Positions 36,919-44,395 of a stretch of DNA of 64,000 bases are shown here, in pieces. Position 1 is the stretch's first letter. Each line of letters opens with the position of its first letter. The translations under genes were made by a program, and so were the position numbers. The DNA lies in the NCBI GenBank assembly GCA_002050355.1, contig MWYY01000063.1:90715-154714 (forward strand). Direction: 5' to 3'. The stretch comes from Acidobacteria bacterium 28-9 (GTDB lineage: Bacteria; Acidobacteriota; Blastocatellia; Pyrinomonadales; Pyrinomonadaceae). The notes under the pieces are model-generated. The model saw only the letters and a list, made by a program, of their open reading frames with translations. It ran no database searches and was not told where the DNA came from.

Positions 36919-37587
36919 TTATTTTTCATACAAAGCTGTTTTTTCGTAATCTTTCAAAATTTCCGCCACATCCTTATAAACTTTCGCGCAGCCTGTTTTG
37001 AGTAGTTCCGAGCGCGACCAGCCGCCTGATAAAACGCCGACAACTTTTATTCCCGCTTTTGTTGCTGCTTCCGCGTCATATGCAGTATCTCCAATTATTA
37101 CGGCTTCGTTAGTTTTAACGCCTTTTAATTTTCCCATTGCGGCTTGGAAAATATCTGGAAATGGCTTGGATTTCTCAGCGTCGTCTGTCGAAGTTTGTTC
37201 CTCTATAAGGTCTGCGATATTAGCGATTTTTTTATAAGATTCAACCTCTTCTTCATTGGAAGAACTCGCCAGCGCAAACTTTTTACCGTCAGCTTTTATC
37301 TTTCGGAAAAGCTCGCGCACTTTCGGAAACGGTTGTATTTTGGGAAGATACTGTTTTTTGAAGATTTCGCCGCGTAGCTCTTCCACATCTTTTCCGAATT
37401 TTTTAATTTCCTTCTCGGTTAAAAACACTGGCAAAAATTGGTCGCCGCCTTTGCCGACTTGCCGACGCAGTTCGTAAAATTTTATTTCTTTGCCGAATTT
37501 TGCAAACGCCTTTTGCCACGCTTCGGTATGCGCGTCAACCGAATCAATCAACGTTCCGTCAATGTCAAAAATTACTGCTTTTATCAA
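36919..37587 (-). CDS. HAD-superfamily phosphatase (beta-phosphoglucomutase-like)
   Basis: 222 residues. The nucleophile motif FDIDGTLIDSVDAH starts the protein (Asp 8 and Asp 10). Further HAD motifs: ASSNEE (motif II Ser), KPFPDIF (motif III Lys) and IGDTAYDAEAATKAG (motif IV Asp). An alpha-helical C1 cap lies between. The substrates of this subfamily are phosphosugars or phosphoglycolate, not distinguishable here. A tRNA-Val gene lies divergently upstream. Confidence 0.88.
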   Translation of the reverse strand: MIKAVIFDIDGTLIDSVDAHTEAWQKAFAKFGKEIKFYELRRQVGKGGDQFLPVFLTEKEIKKFGKDVEELRGEIFKKQYLPKIQPFPKVRELFRKIKADGKKFALASSSNEEEVESYKKIANIADLIEEQTSTDDAEKSKPFPDIFQAAMGKLKGVKTNEAVIIGDTAYDAEAATKAGIKVVGVLSGGWSRSELLKTGCAKVYKDVAEILKDYEKTALYEK

Positions 37588-37663
37588 AATTTAATAATCT
37601 CCCTCTTAAAATGTATTCGAGCAGGATAGTTTAAGATATAACAGGCGACAAATCATCTTGAAC

Positions 37664-37693
37664 TTGACAGTCTTTCAACGGTTTAGCTATTTT
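37664..37693 (+). promoter_or_regulatory. Promoter of the tRNA-Val gene
   Basis: TTGACA (37664-37669) and TATTTT (37688-37693), spacer 18 nt, about 45 nt upstream of the tRNA 5' end. Confidence 0.6.
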
Positions 37694-37739
37694 AGAAGTT
37701 CGCTCTTACAAGCGAAGCGGATACGGACAGAGAGAATAT

Positions 37740-37814
<75 letters not shown>

Positions 37815-37889
37815 GATTTTAAGGCAAAAGGTAAATGTAAAAAGTCGGAACTATATGTTTTTACCTTTGTCTCCATAATTTTTGATAAG

Positions 37890-37940
37890 ATGCTTACAAA
37901 GAACTTTGCACGAACACAAACTACACGGACGCGCTTCTAA
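37890..37940 (+). CDS. Candidate threonine-rich leader peptide upstream of thrS
   Basis: A 16-codon frame, MLTKNFARTQTTRTRF, from ATG 37890 to TAA 37938-37940, with Thr at positions 3, 9, 11, 12 and 14. It lies 195 nt upstream of thrS on the same strand. A 6-bp hairpin (ACGCGC 37929-37934 with GCGCGT 37943-37948) covers its last codons and stop. The segment AAATGCGC (37939-37946) can alternatively pair with GCGCATTT (38045-38052). This resembles a Thr-responsive attenuator, but a terminator with a clean U-run is not evident and the Shine-Dalgarno is weak. The rest of the 320-nt spacer has only AT-rich hairpins, including TTGAAAATAG (38083-38092) with its complement at 38100-38109. Confidence 0.45.
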   Translation: MLTKNFARTQTTRTRF

Positions 37941-38134
37941 ATGCGCGTAATTCGGCGTTTTTATCGAATGCCTAGGGCAAAGTCGCTTTTATCAAATCAA
38001 ATCTTTTTGCTAGAAAATAGTAAATCGTAAACTGTGAATAGAAGGCGCATTTTGCCGATAAAATTTGGATTTTAATTTGTTGTTGAAAATAGGCGAAATC
38101 TATTTTCAATTGGCGATTCACAATTTACTAATTT

Positions 38135-40114
38135 ATGAGCCAAATAAACGTAAAAGTCGGAGAGAATTCGAGAATTTTCCCCGCGCCGATCTCGGTTGCG
38201 GAAGCGTTGAAATCTGTTGACCGTGATTTGCTGAAGAAATCTCTTGCGGCAAAAGTTAACGGGGAAGAAGTTGATTTGTCTTTTGAACTGAGACCGACCG
38301 ACGAAGTTTTGTCAATCGAACCGATTTTGCAGGAGACGCGCGACGGCTTGGAAGTTATCAGGCATTCGGCGGCACATCTGCTGGCGGCGGCGGTTTTGGA
38401 TTTATTTCCCGGAACTAAACTCGGTGTCGGTCCTGCATTAATGGACGACCCGCGTTACGGTTATTACTACGATGTAATTACACCGGAGACATTGACTGAA
38501 GCTGATTTGCCGGTTATTGAAAAAAGGATGCGTCAAATTGCCGGGAAAAATTTAGCTTATCGGCGCGAAGAAATCAGCCGCGACAATTTGGTTAAACTTT
38601 TTAACGAACGCGACGAACCGCTCAAATGTGAATTGATAAACGAAAAAGCAGGCGAAACGGCGACGGCTTATCATATTGACAATACTTCTTTTGTCGATTT
38701 TTGCTTAGGTCCGCACGTTCCGAATACGAATAAATTAAAAGCATTTAAATTGCTTGCACTGAGCGGCGCGTATTGGAAAGGCGACGCAAACAACCAGCAA
38801 ATGCAGCGTATTTACGGAACTGCTTTTGCGACACAGGAAGAACTCGAAGCCTGGCTCAAGCAGCGCGAGGAAGCCGAAAAACGCGACCATCGCCGCGTAG
38901 GAAAAGAATTAGATTTATTTTCAATTCAGGAAGATTACGGACAGGGAATGATTTTCTGGCATCCGAAAGGCGGCGCGATTCGCACGGAGATGGAAAATTA
39001 TCTGCGTGACGAATTACAGCGACGCGGCTATGGAATGGTTTTCACGCCGCATATCGCTAAACGTCAACTGTGGCAAATTTCGGGACACGAAGAAAACTAC
39101 GCCGAAAACTTGTTTGAACCGACGAAGTTGCCCGAATGGATGAAAGAAGAAACGGAATTTCGTCTCAAGCCGATGAATTGTCCGTTTCATATCGGTATTT
39201 ACAAAACTCATCCGCGTTCGTATCGCGAACTTCCCGTTCGTTACGCCGAACTCGGAACGGTTTATCGCGCTGAATTGTCGGGAACTTTGCACGGTTTGAT
39301 GCGTGTGCGCGGTTTTACTCAGGACGACGCGCATATTTTCTGCACGCCCGAACAAGTCGAGACGGAAGTCGGCGCTTGTGTTGATTTTGCTTACGACGTT
39401 TTCAAAACTTTCGGTTTCGAGACATTCAAAGTCGAGCTTTCCGTTCGCGGCGAAGCTCACAACAAAGGTTTTCTCGGCTCGCATGAAGATTGGGAAAACG
39501 CCGAAAACGCGCTTGTCAAGGCTTTGAAAGCACGTGAAATAGAATACGAACGTATCGAAGGCGAAGCGGCTTTTTATGGTCCGAAAATCGACATTAAAGT
39601 CGAAGATTCAATCGGACGCTTGTGGCAGCTTTCGACTGTGCAGTTTGATTTTAATTTGCCGGAACGTTTTGAACTCGAATACATCGCCGATGACAACAAA
39701 CCACATCGTCCGATTATGGTGCATCGCGCTTTGTTCGGCTCGGTCGAAAGATTTTTTGGCGTGTTGATTGAACATTACGCCGGAGCGTTTCCGTTTTGGC
39801 TCGCGCCGGTACAAATCGCTATTTTGCCGATTACTGATAGAATTAACGAATACGCCGAAACCGTCGGAGATGAGTTGAGACAAGCTGGTTTTAGAGTTGA
39901 AACAAATCTAAAATCTGATAAAATCGGCGCAAAGATTCGAGAGGCACAAATACAAAAAGTTCCCTTTATGATTGTTTTAGGCGACAAGGAGTTAGAAGAA
40001 AACAAAATCGCCGTCCGAGAAAAAAACAAAGGCGATTTAGGCGCAATGAACTTGGATGAGTTTATCGAAACGGCGCGAAAACTACGGGAAACTCGTGCTT
40101 TAACAAATGTGTAA
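38135..40114 (+). CDS. thrS: Threonyl-tRNA synthetase
   Basis: 659 residues with all domains: TGS (about 1-62), the editing domain with HSAAHLLAAAV (about 76) and a second HxxxC-type site near YHIDNTSFVDFCLG, the class II catalytic core with MNCPFHIGIYK (zinc Cys), the motif 2 region YRAELSGTLHGLMRVRGFTQDDAHIF, motif 3 HRALFGSVERFFGVL, and an anticodon-binding domain (about 555-650). It charges tRNA-Thr. First structural gene of the thrS-infC-rpmI-rplT-pheS-pheT block. A possible Thr-rich leader lies upstream. Confidence 0.97.
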   Translation: MSQINVKVGENSRIFPAPISVAEALKSVDRDLLKKSLAAKVNGEEVDLSFELRPTDEVLSIEPILQETRDGLEVIRHSAAHLLAAAVLDLFPGTKLGVGPALMDDPRYGYYYDVITPETLTEADLPVIEKRMRQIAGKNLAYRREEISRDNLVKLFNERDEPLKCELINEKAGETATAYHIDNTSFVDFCLGPHVPNTNKLKAFKLLALSGAYWKGDANNQQMQRIYGTAFATQEELEAWLKQREEAEKRDHRRVGKELDLFSIQEDYGQGMIFWHPKGGAIRTEMENYLRDELQRRGYGMVFTPHIAKRQLWQISGHEENYAENLFEPTKLPEWMKEETEFRLKPMNCPFHIGIYKTHPRSYRELPVRYAELGTVYRAELSGTLHGLMRVRGFTQDDAHIFCTPEQVETEVGACVDFAYDVFKTFGFETFKVELSVRGEAHNKGFLGSHEDWENAENALVKALKAREIEYERIEGEAAFYGPKIDIKVEDSIGRLWQLSTVQFDFNLPERFELEYIADDNKPHRPIMVHRALFGSVERFFGVLIEHYAGAFPFWLAPVQIAILPITDRINEYAETVGDELRQAGFRVETNLKSDKIGAKIREAQIQKVPFMIVLGDKELEENKIAVREKNKGDLGAMNLDEFIETARKLRETRALTNV

Positions 40115-40185
40115 GTTCAAAGTTTTTGATTCAAAGTTTAGGGCTGGAAAAAAAACATTGAACATTGAACATGAAACTTTGAACT
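40114..40185. repeat. AGTTCAAAGTTT inverted repeat between thrS and infC
   Basis: AGTTCAAAGTTT (40114-40125) and AAACTTTGAACT (40174-40185) are perfectly complementary over 12 bp; a further TTCAAAGTTT word (40131-40139 region) and ACATTGAACATTGAACAT lie inside. Same word as the terminator at 47550-47594. Confidence 0.6.
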
Positions 40186-40205
40186 CTTAGACAAGGAGAG
40201 TAAAT

Positions 40206-40790
40206 ATCGCAAGCAGATTTAATAAAAATCGTCCGGTTCGCTTTCGCGGACCGCAGCATCGCACGAATGAACGGATTAGAGTTCCGTCCGTGCGCGTAAT
40301 TGATGAAGACGGTGAACAATTGGGCGTGATGGATTCGCGCGACGCCGTGCAGAGAGCGCGCGAAGAAGGCAAAGATTTGGTGGAAATAGCCCCGAATGCA
40401 AAACCGCCCGTTTGCCGGATAATTGATTACGGAAAATTTCTTTACGAAGAAAAGAAACACGCGGCGGAAGTCAAGAAAAAGCAAGTTACCGTAACGGTCA
40501 AAGAAATTAAATTTCGTCCCGGAACGGACGACCACGATTACGGTTACCGGAAAGAACGCGCGCGCGAATGGATTGCTGACGGCGACAAAGTACGCGCCAC
40601 CATTGCCTTTCGCGGACGGGAGATGACGCATCGCGAACTCGGCGGGAATCTGCTGGCGAAACTGCGCGACGATTTAGCCGACATTGCCGACGTTGAAGTT
40701 ACGCCGAAAATGGAAGGTTATCAAATGTTCGTCATCTTCGTGCCGAAAAAAGTTCAAGTGCCGGTCAAACAACCGGCAAAGAAAGATTAG
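40206..40790 (+). CDS. infC: Translation initiation factor IF-3, with an AUC start codon
   Basis: 194 residues if translation begins at the ATC at 40206-40208. AAGGAG (40193-40198) lies 7 nt before it, and the reading [25 protein letters not shown] then follows, which is a typical IF-3 N-terminus. The next in-frame start, a GTG at 40290, would cut into the conserved N-domain ([13 protein letters not shown]), and an in-frame TAG at 40188 excludes an upstream start. E. coli infC uses AUU to let IF-3 limit its own synthesis, and the same logic is likely here. The C-domain [20 protein letters not shown] and [11 protein letters not shown] is complete. IF-3 keeps the 30S subunit free and proofreads start codons. 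Confidence 0.93.
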   Translation: MASRFNKNRPVRFRGPQHRTNERIRVPSVRVIDEDGEQLGVMDSRDAVQRAREEGKDLVEIAPNAKPPVCRIIDYGKFLYEEKKHAAEVKKKQVTVTVKEIKFRPGTDDHDYGYRKERAREWIADGDKVRATIAFRGREMTHRELGGNLLAKLRDDLADIADVEVTPKMEGYQMFVIFVPKKVQVPVKQPAKKD

Positions 40791-40799
40791 ATTTGCCAT

Positions 40800-40863
40800 A
40801 GAGTTCACAGAGAACACTGAGAAAAACCATTTAAAAAATCTCTCAGTGTTCTCTGTGAACTCT
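40800..40863. repeat. 23-bp perfect inverted repeat between infC and rpmI
   Basis: The arms 40800-40822 (AGAGTTCACAGAGAACAC and on) and 40841-40863 are perfectly complementary over 23 bp with an 18-nt AT-rich loop. Near-pairing GCCAT/GTGGC extends it. The word CACAGAGAACACTGAGA is of the repetitive intergenic kind. As an RNA stem between infC and rpmI it may reduce readthrough, protect mRNA or serve translation control by L20. Confidence 0.75.
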
Positions 40864-40891
40864 GTGGCTAAAAATTAAGGAGCAATAAAAA

Positions 40892-41095
40892 ATGCCGAAA
40901 TTAAAAACACATAAAGGCGCGGCAAAGCGTTTTCGCTCAACCGCATCGGGCAAGTTCAAACGCGGACACGCATACGCGCGCCATATTTTAACGAGCAAAT
41001 CGCCGAAACGAAAACGCAATCTCGATATTGACACGCTGGTTTCCAAAAGCGACCAGGAGCGCGTCGACACAATGCTGCCGTATGGAAGAAAATAA
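40892..41095 (+). CDS. rpmI: 50S ribosomal protein L35
   Basis: 67 residues, standard length. Family start [30 protein letters not shown] and end [14 protein letters not shown] (quoted here as blocks [11 protein letters not shown] and [12 protein letters not shown]) are clear. An AAGGAG Shine-Dalgarno lies at about 40877-40882. Lies between infC and rplT as in most bacteria. Confidence 0.96.
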   Translation: MPKLKTHKGAAKRFRSTASGKFKRGHAYARHILTSKSPKRKRNLDIDTLVSKSDQERVDTMLPYGRK

Positions 41096-41149
41096 GAATT
41101 ACGAACGGCGAACGATTTTTAATTCGTCATTTATTATTGGGAGAATATT

Positions 41150-41527
41150 ATGCCAAGAGCAAAACGTGGAAATAAGCGCACTGAAAGGCGCAAAAAGATA
41201 TTAAAATTAGCCCGTGGTTATTACGGAACTAAATCGAAACTTTACCGTCAGGCGAAAGAATCGGTCGAGCGCGCCTTAAATTTCGCATACACCGGACGCA
41301 AACTGAAGAAACGCGATTTTCGCAAACTGTGGATTGTCCGCATCAACGCGGCGTGCCGCCTTAACGGAATGAAATACTCGCAATTTATGCACGGTTTGAA
41401 AGTCGCCGAAATCGAATTAGACCGAAAAGTTCTTGCAGATTTAGCTGTCAAACAACCCGAAGCATTTGCAACACTAGCCGGACAAGTGAAAGAAGCGATT
41501 AACAATCAACCGCAAGCCTCGGCTTAG
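41150..41527 (+). CDS. rplT: 50S ribosomal protein L20
   Basis: 125 residues. Typical blocks: the basic N-terminal arm ([17 protein letters not shown]), [21 protein letters not shown] and [20 protein letters not shown]. It is an early 23S-binding assembly protein and in other bacteria represses its own operon by binding leader RNA. A GGGAG Shine-Dalgarno lies about 8 nt before the ATG. Gap to rpmI 54 nt. Confidence 0.97.
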   Translation: MPRAKRGNKRTERRKKILKLARGYYGTKSKLYRQAKESVERALNFAYTGRKLKKRDFRKLWIVRINAACRLNGMKYSQFMHGLKVAEIELDRKVLADLAVKQPEAFATLAGQVKEAINNQPQASA

Positions 41528-41566
41528 TTTTTCAAGGACAAAGTTTTAAAAGTTTATTTCAAAACA

Positions 41567-41980
41567 ATGAAAATATCTGCGTTGGGAAAAACTATTTATA
41601 TACTTTTAACTTTGTCTTTTTTGGGTTATTGGTGGTTTGAAAATCGTTATTGGCGCGGAATTGACCCGAACAGAGTAACAATCAACGGCGGAAATTTGTC
41701 GGGTGAATATGCTCCGGTAAAGTCTTTGGGAGGAAATTTATTTTTTCGTCATTTTGACCACTATCCGCAATATTTAGTTTCCGTTAGTAAACAGGAAGTT
41801 TATACAATTAGCGAAGACGAAGATTCGATTTATTTCTTTGATATTTACACAAGTGATAATCTTATTGCTTTAGAAAATCCAAACATCAAACAGAAGTTAC
41901 ACAATGCGGATTTGAAAATTACTAAAGACACGATTGAATTTACAGGCGCGAGAAATGAACTTTGGAAGATTAAAAGATGA
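41567..41980 (+). CDS. Membrane-anchored hypothetical protein
   Basis: 137 residues with one N-terminal helix (about 7-24, TIYILLTLSFLGYWWF) that may be a signal anchor. The remainder is a small beta-rich domain (VTINGGNLSGEYAPV, FDIYTSDNLIAL). No Cys and no catalytic motif. It lies between rplT (gap 39 nt) and pheS (gap 26 nt), the position of the pheM leader in E. coli, but it has no Phe-rich stretch and is not a leader. Unknown function, probably a lineage-specific insertion in the block. Confidence 0.55.
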   Translation: MKISALGKTIYILLTLSFLGYWWFENRYWRGIDPNRVTINGGNLSGEYAPVKSLGGNLFFRHFDHYPQYLVSVSKQEVYTISEDEDSIYFFDIYTSDNLIALENPNIKQKLHNADLKITKDTIEFTGARNELWKIKR

Positions 41981-42006
41981 GCGCACAACATTCTAAATTT
42001 TAATTT

Positions 42007-43098
42007 ATGTCAGAGGAAAAAAGACAGGTTGAAAAAATCCGCGAAGCGTTCGAGCAAGAGTTCGGACGCTTTGCTAATTTAAGCGTCGAAAATTTGAGTT
42101 TGAGCGAGGCTGAAGATTTGCAGCGCGAATTGAGCGCGTTTCGCGTCAAGCAAACCGGCAAGAAATCTGAAATCGCGGGCTTGAATAAACTCGTCGGACG
42201 CATCGCGCCCGAAGAACGCGCCGAATTTGGCAAACTCGTTCAATCGCTCGTCGCCGATGTCAATCAATCTTTGACGGAAGCCGACGCGACGCTGAAAACT
42301 TTCGTCGAAAACGCGAAAATCGAACGCGAAAGAATTGACGTAACCTTGCCCGGAACTCGTCCGCGCGCGGGGCATTTGCACTTGCTCACGATTTTGCGGC
42401 AGAAGATTGAAGAAATTTTTGTCTCTTTGGGTTATTCGATTGAAGACGACCGCGAAATCGAAACCGATTATTACAACTTCGACGCGCTGAATATACCCGA
42501 AGGACATCCGGCGCGCGAATCGCAGGACACTTTTTACACGACTAACGGTTTCGCGCTGCGCTCGCAGACTTCGACCGTGCAGATTCGCGCGATGGAACGG
42601 CGCGGCGTGCCGATTCGTATTATCGCGCCCGGCAGAGTCTTTCGTCGCGACACGCCGGATTTGACGCACACGCCGATGTTTCATCAAATCGAAGGCTTAT
42701 GCGTGGACAAAAACATCACGATGGCGCACTTGAAAGGCACGGTCGGCGAATGGCTGCGCCGTCTGTTCGGCAAGGAAACGCGCATTCGCCTGCGCCCGTC
42801 TTACTTCCCTTTCACCGAGCCGAGTGCGGAGTTTGATTTTTCCTGTTTCAAATGCGGCGGCACAGGAGCGTTTGACGGCGAACGCTGTCGCCCGTGCAAA
42901 GGTTCAGGCTGGATTGAACTTGGCGGCTCTGGAATGGTTCATCCGAATGTTTTGCGCGCCTGCAATGTTGACCCGCAAGTTTATTCGGGCTTTGCTTTCG
43001 GCTTCGGCTTGGAGCGAATGTGTTCGCTGATGTATTCGCTCGACGATATTCGTCTGATGTTCGAGAACGATGTGAGATTTTTGGAGCAATTCAAGTAA
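42007..43098 (+). CDS. pheS: Phenylalanyl-tRNA synthetase alpha subunit
   Basis: 363 residues. An N-terminal coiled coil (about 1-100) is followed by the class II core: [52 protein letters not shown] (motif 2 region), [21 protein letters not shown] and the motif 3 [11 protein letters not shown]. Between, CFKCGG and CRPCKG form two CxxC knuckles, a less common zinc-ribbon-like insert at about 280-300. It pairs with PheT in an alpha2beta2 enzyme. Its 3' end (43055-43091) is duplicated at 43726-43762, behind a 671-bp insertion. Confidence 0.96.
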   Translation: MSEEKRQVEKIREAFEQEFGRFANLSVENLSLSEAEDLQRELSAFRVKQTGKKSEIAGLNKLVGRIAPEERAEFGKLVQSLVADVNQSLTEADATLKTFVENAKIERERIDVTLPGTRPRAGHLHLLTILRQKIEEIFVSLGYSIEDDREIETDYYNFDALNIPEGHPARESQDTFYTTNGFALRSQTSTVQIRAMERRGVPIRIIAPGRVFRRDTPDLTHTPMFHQIEGLCVDKNITMAHLKGTVGEWLRRLFGKETRIRLRPSYFPFTEPSAEFDFSCFKCGGTGAFDGERCRPCKGSGWIELGGSGMVHPNVLRACNVDPQVYSGFAFGFGLERMCSLMYSLDDIRLMFENDVRFLEQFK

Positions 43099-43120
43099 AA
43101 TACTTTCAAGGAGTTTTTTT

Positions 43121-43330
43121 ATGCAAATTACAACCATTCAAGGCATCGTCAAAAACGGTCAAATACAATTGAGCGAAGATGTAAAATTGCCCGAAGCGGC
43201 GACGGTTTATGTGTTAGTTCCGAATTTGGAAAAACGAACGGCAAGAATTATGAGTCCGCGTCTGGTTGATAAAGAAAGATTGAAGGATTTTGAAAGAGAA
43301 ATAATCGAAATCGAAGACGATGAAATATAG
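43121..43330 (+). CDS. Small antitoxin-like protein (AbrB/DUF104-like)
   Basis: 69 residues. The N-terminal half ITTIQGIVKNGQIQLSEDVKLPE is a swapped-hairpin type pattern seen in DUF104/AF2212-like antitoxins, followed by a short strand (VYVLVP) and a charged helix. In known systems such proteins pair with a toxin, but here the partner position is held by a retropepsin-like gene with 11 nt overlap. GGAG precedes the ATG by about 10 nt. Part of the cassette inserted between pheS and pheT. Confidence 0.6.
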   Translation: MQITTIQGIVKNGQIQLSEDVKLPEAATVYVLVPNLEKRTARIMSPRLVDKERLKDFEREIIEIEDDEI

Positions 43331-43694
43331 CGAAACATATTATCCGCCTGCGCCGATTGCCAAAATCAAATTACGAAATTCTGAAACTTTAGAAATAATC
43401 GCCGATGTCCCGATGTTGCTGGACACGGGCGCGGACATCACGCTTTTACCGAAAAGTTTTTGCGATGAAATCGGCGTTAAAATTTCGGAAACGGAATCTT
43501 TGGAACTCGAAGGATTTAATCAAACTACAACCGTTGCATTTTACGTCAGTCTGGATTTTATTTTCCTGAATAAAATTTTTCGCGGAAGGTTTCTTGTTCT
43601 CGACCAAGACGAAGGAATAATCGGGCGCGACGTTTTGAACAAATTCGCAATTTTATTTGACGGTAAAAATTTAGAGTGGAAAGCGCAGGTATAA
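43320..43694 (+). CDS. Clan AA (retropepsin-like) aspartic protease
   Basis: 124 residues. The catalytic motif is VPMLLDTGADITLLPKSF (DTGAD, Asp about 37), followed by the psi-loop strand and later RFLVLDQDEGIIGRDVLNKF, matching the hydrophobic-hydrophobic-Gly pattern (IIGRD) of retroviral-type proteases. Such single-domain enzymes work as dimers. The target is unknown. It overlaps the small antitoxin-like gene by 11 nt, so the two are coupled. There is no signal peptide. Part of the inserted cassette. Confidence 0.8.
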   Translation: MKYSETYYPPAPIAKIKLRNSETLEIIADVPMLLDTGADITLLPKSFCDEIGVKISETESLELEGFNQTTTVAFYVSLDFIFLNKIFRGRFLVLDQDEGIIGRDVLNKFAILFDGKNLEWKAQV

Positions 43695-43725
43695 ATTTTT
43701 GAATTGTTTCGCTGATATATTTGTT

Positions 43726-43762
43726 TGATGTTCAAGAACGATGTGAGATTTTTGGAGCAATT
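43726..43762 (+). repeat. Duplicated pheS 3' end flanking the inserted cassette
   Basis: 43726-43762 matches pheS 43055-43091 with one mismatch in 37 nt (offset 671). Weaker similarity extends upstream (TTCGCTGATATAT at 43708-43720 against TTCGCTGATGTAT at 43023-43035) with a 14-nt gap. The GGAG in the copy (43754-43757) serves as Shine-Dalgarno for the next gene at 43766. Confidence 0.85.
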
Positions 43763-43765
43763 TAG

Positions 43766-44392
43766 ATGAAAACTTTAGATGAAAAGAAAAAAGAGCGATT
43801 CCTTTTTTTAAAACAAATCTACGAGCAAAAAACTAAGCCCGGATTACAACTTTTTGAATTAAATAAAATAGCTGTTGAAGCTGGAATTGATCTAAAAGAT
43901 GCTTACTTAATTGCAGAATACCTTGAAGGCGAAAACTTAATTGAAATCCTCGATGGTAATTCCATTATAATTACGATTACGCACAAAGGAATGGTTGAAG
44001 TTGAAAGGGCAATATCAAAACCTGAAAAGGCAACAGATTATTTCCCTCCTGTTGTCAACATATTGAATGTTCAGCAAATGCACAACTCGCAAATAATGCA
44101 GGGTTCAAATGAAAGTTCCCAAACTTTCAATTTAAGTTCTCAAAATAAAGATTCTTTAAACAAGTTTATTGAATTGTTTGAACAAAAGTTTCAAGAATTA
44201 CAATTCAAATCTGAAGATGATAAAAATGAGGCGATTGTTGAAGTTCAAACAATTAAAACTCAACTAACTTCTCCACGCCCAAAGGAATTGGTAATTCAAG
44301 AGTCAAAAAAAACTTTGAGAAACATTCTTGAGGGAATGTCAGGGAGTATTTTAGCTTACGAATTATTAAAATATCTTTTCGGAGCTACCTAA
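43766..44392 (+). CDS. Hypothetical protein with winged-helix-like N-terminus
   Basis: 208 residues. Residues about 1-80 read as a winged-helix-like domain (LFELNKIAVEAGIDLKDAYLIAEYLEGENLIEI, then a two-strand wing IIITITHKG). About 90-115 is a Gln/Asn/Ser-rich linker (NVQQMHNSQIMQGSNESS), then a helical segment and a hydrophobic C-terminal helix (about 190-207, MSGSILAYELLKYLFG). The linker type (asking for a QxxNSQIMQGS pattern) is common in proteins next to abortive-infection or toxin modules, but this is only a resemblance. Base use is AT-richer than pheS and pheT. Lies 3 nt before pheT and may be translationally coupled to it. Confidence 0.6.
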   Translation: MKTLDEKKKERFLFLKQIYEQKTKPGLQLFELNKIAVEAGIDLKDAYLIAEYLEGENLIEILDGNSIIITITHKGMVEVERAISKPEKATDYFPPVVNILNVQQMHNSQIMQGSNESSQTFNLSSQNKDSLNKFIELFEQKFQELQFKSEDDKNEAIVEVQTIKTQLTSPRPKELVIQESKKTLRNILEGMSGSILAYELLKYLFGAT

Positions 44393-44395
44393 TAT

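Noticed and set aside
37815..38134. T-box riboswitch in front of thrS
   Set aside because: No T-box sequence or specifier stem could be found; a leader peptide is the better explanation.
41528..42006. A pheM-like Phe leader between rplT and pheS
   Set aside because: The space is filled by a 137-residue gene without a Phe-rich stretch.
43093..43763. Cassette as a classical insertion sequence
   Set aside because: No transposase, no terminal inverted repeats; only a direct duplication of the pheS tail.
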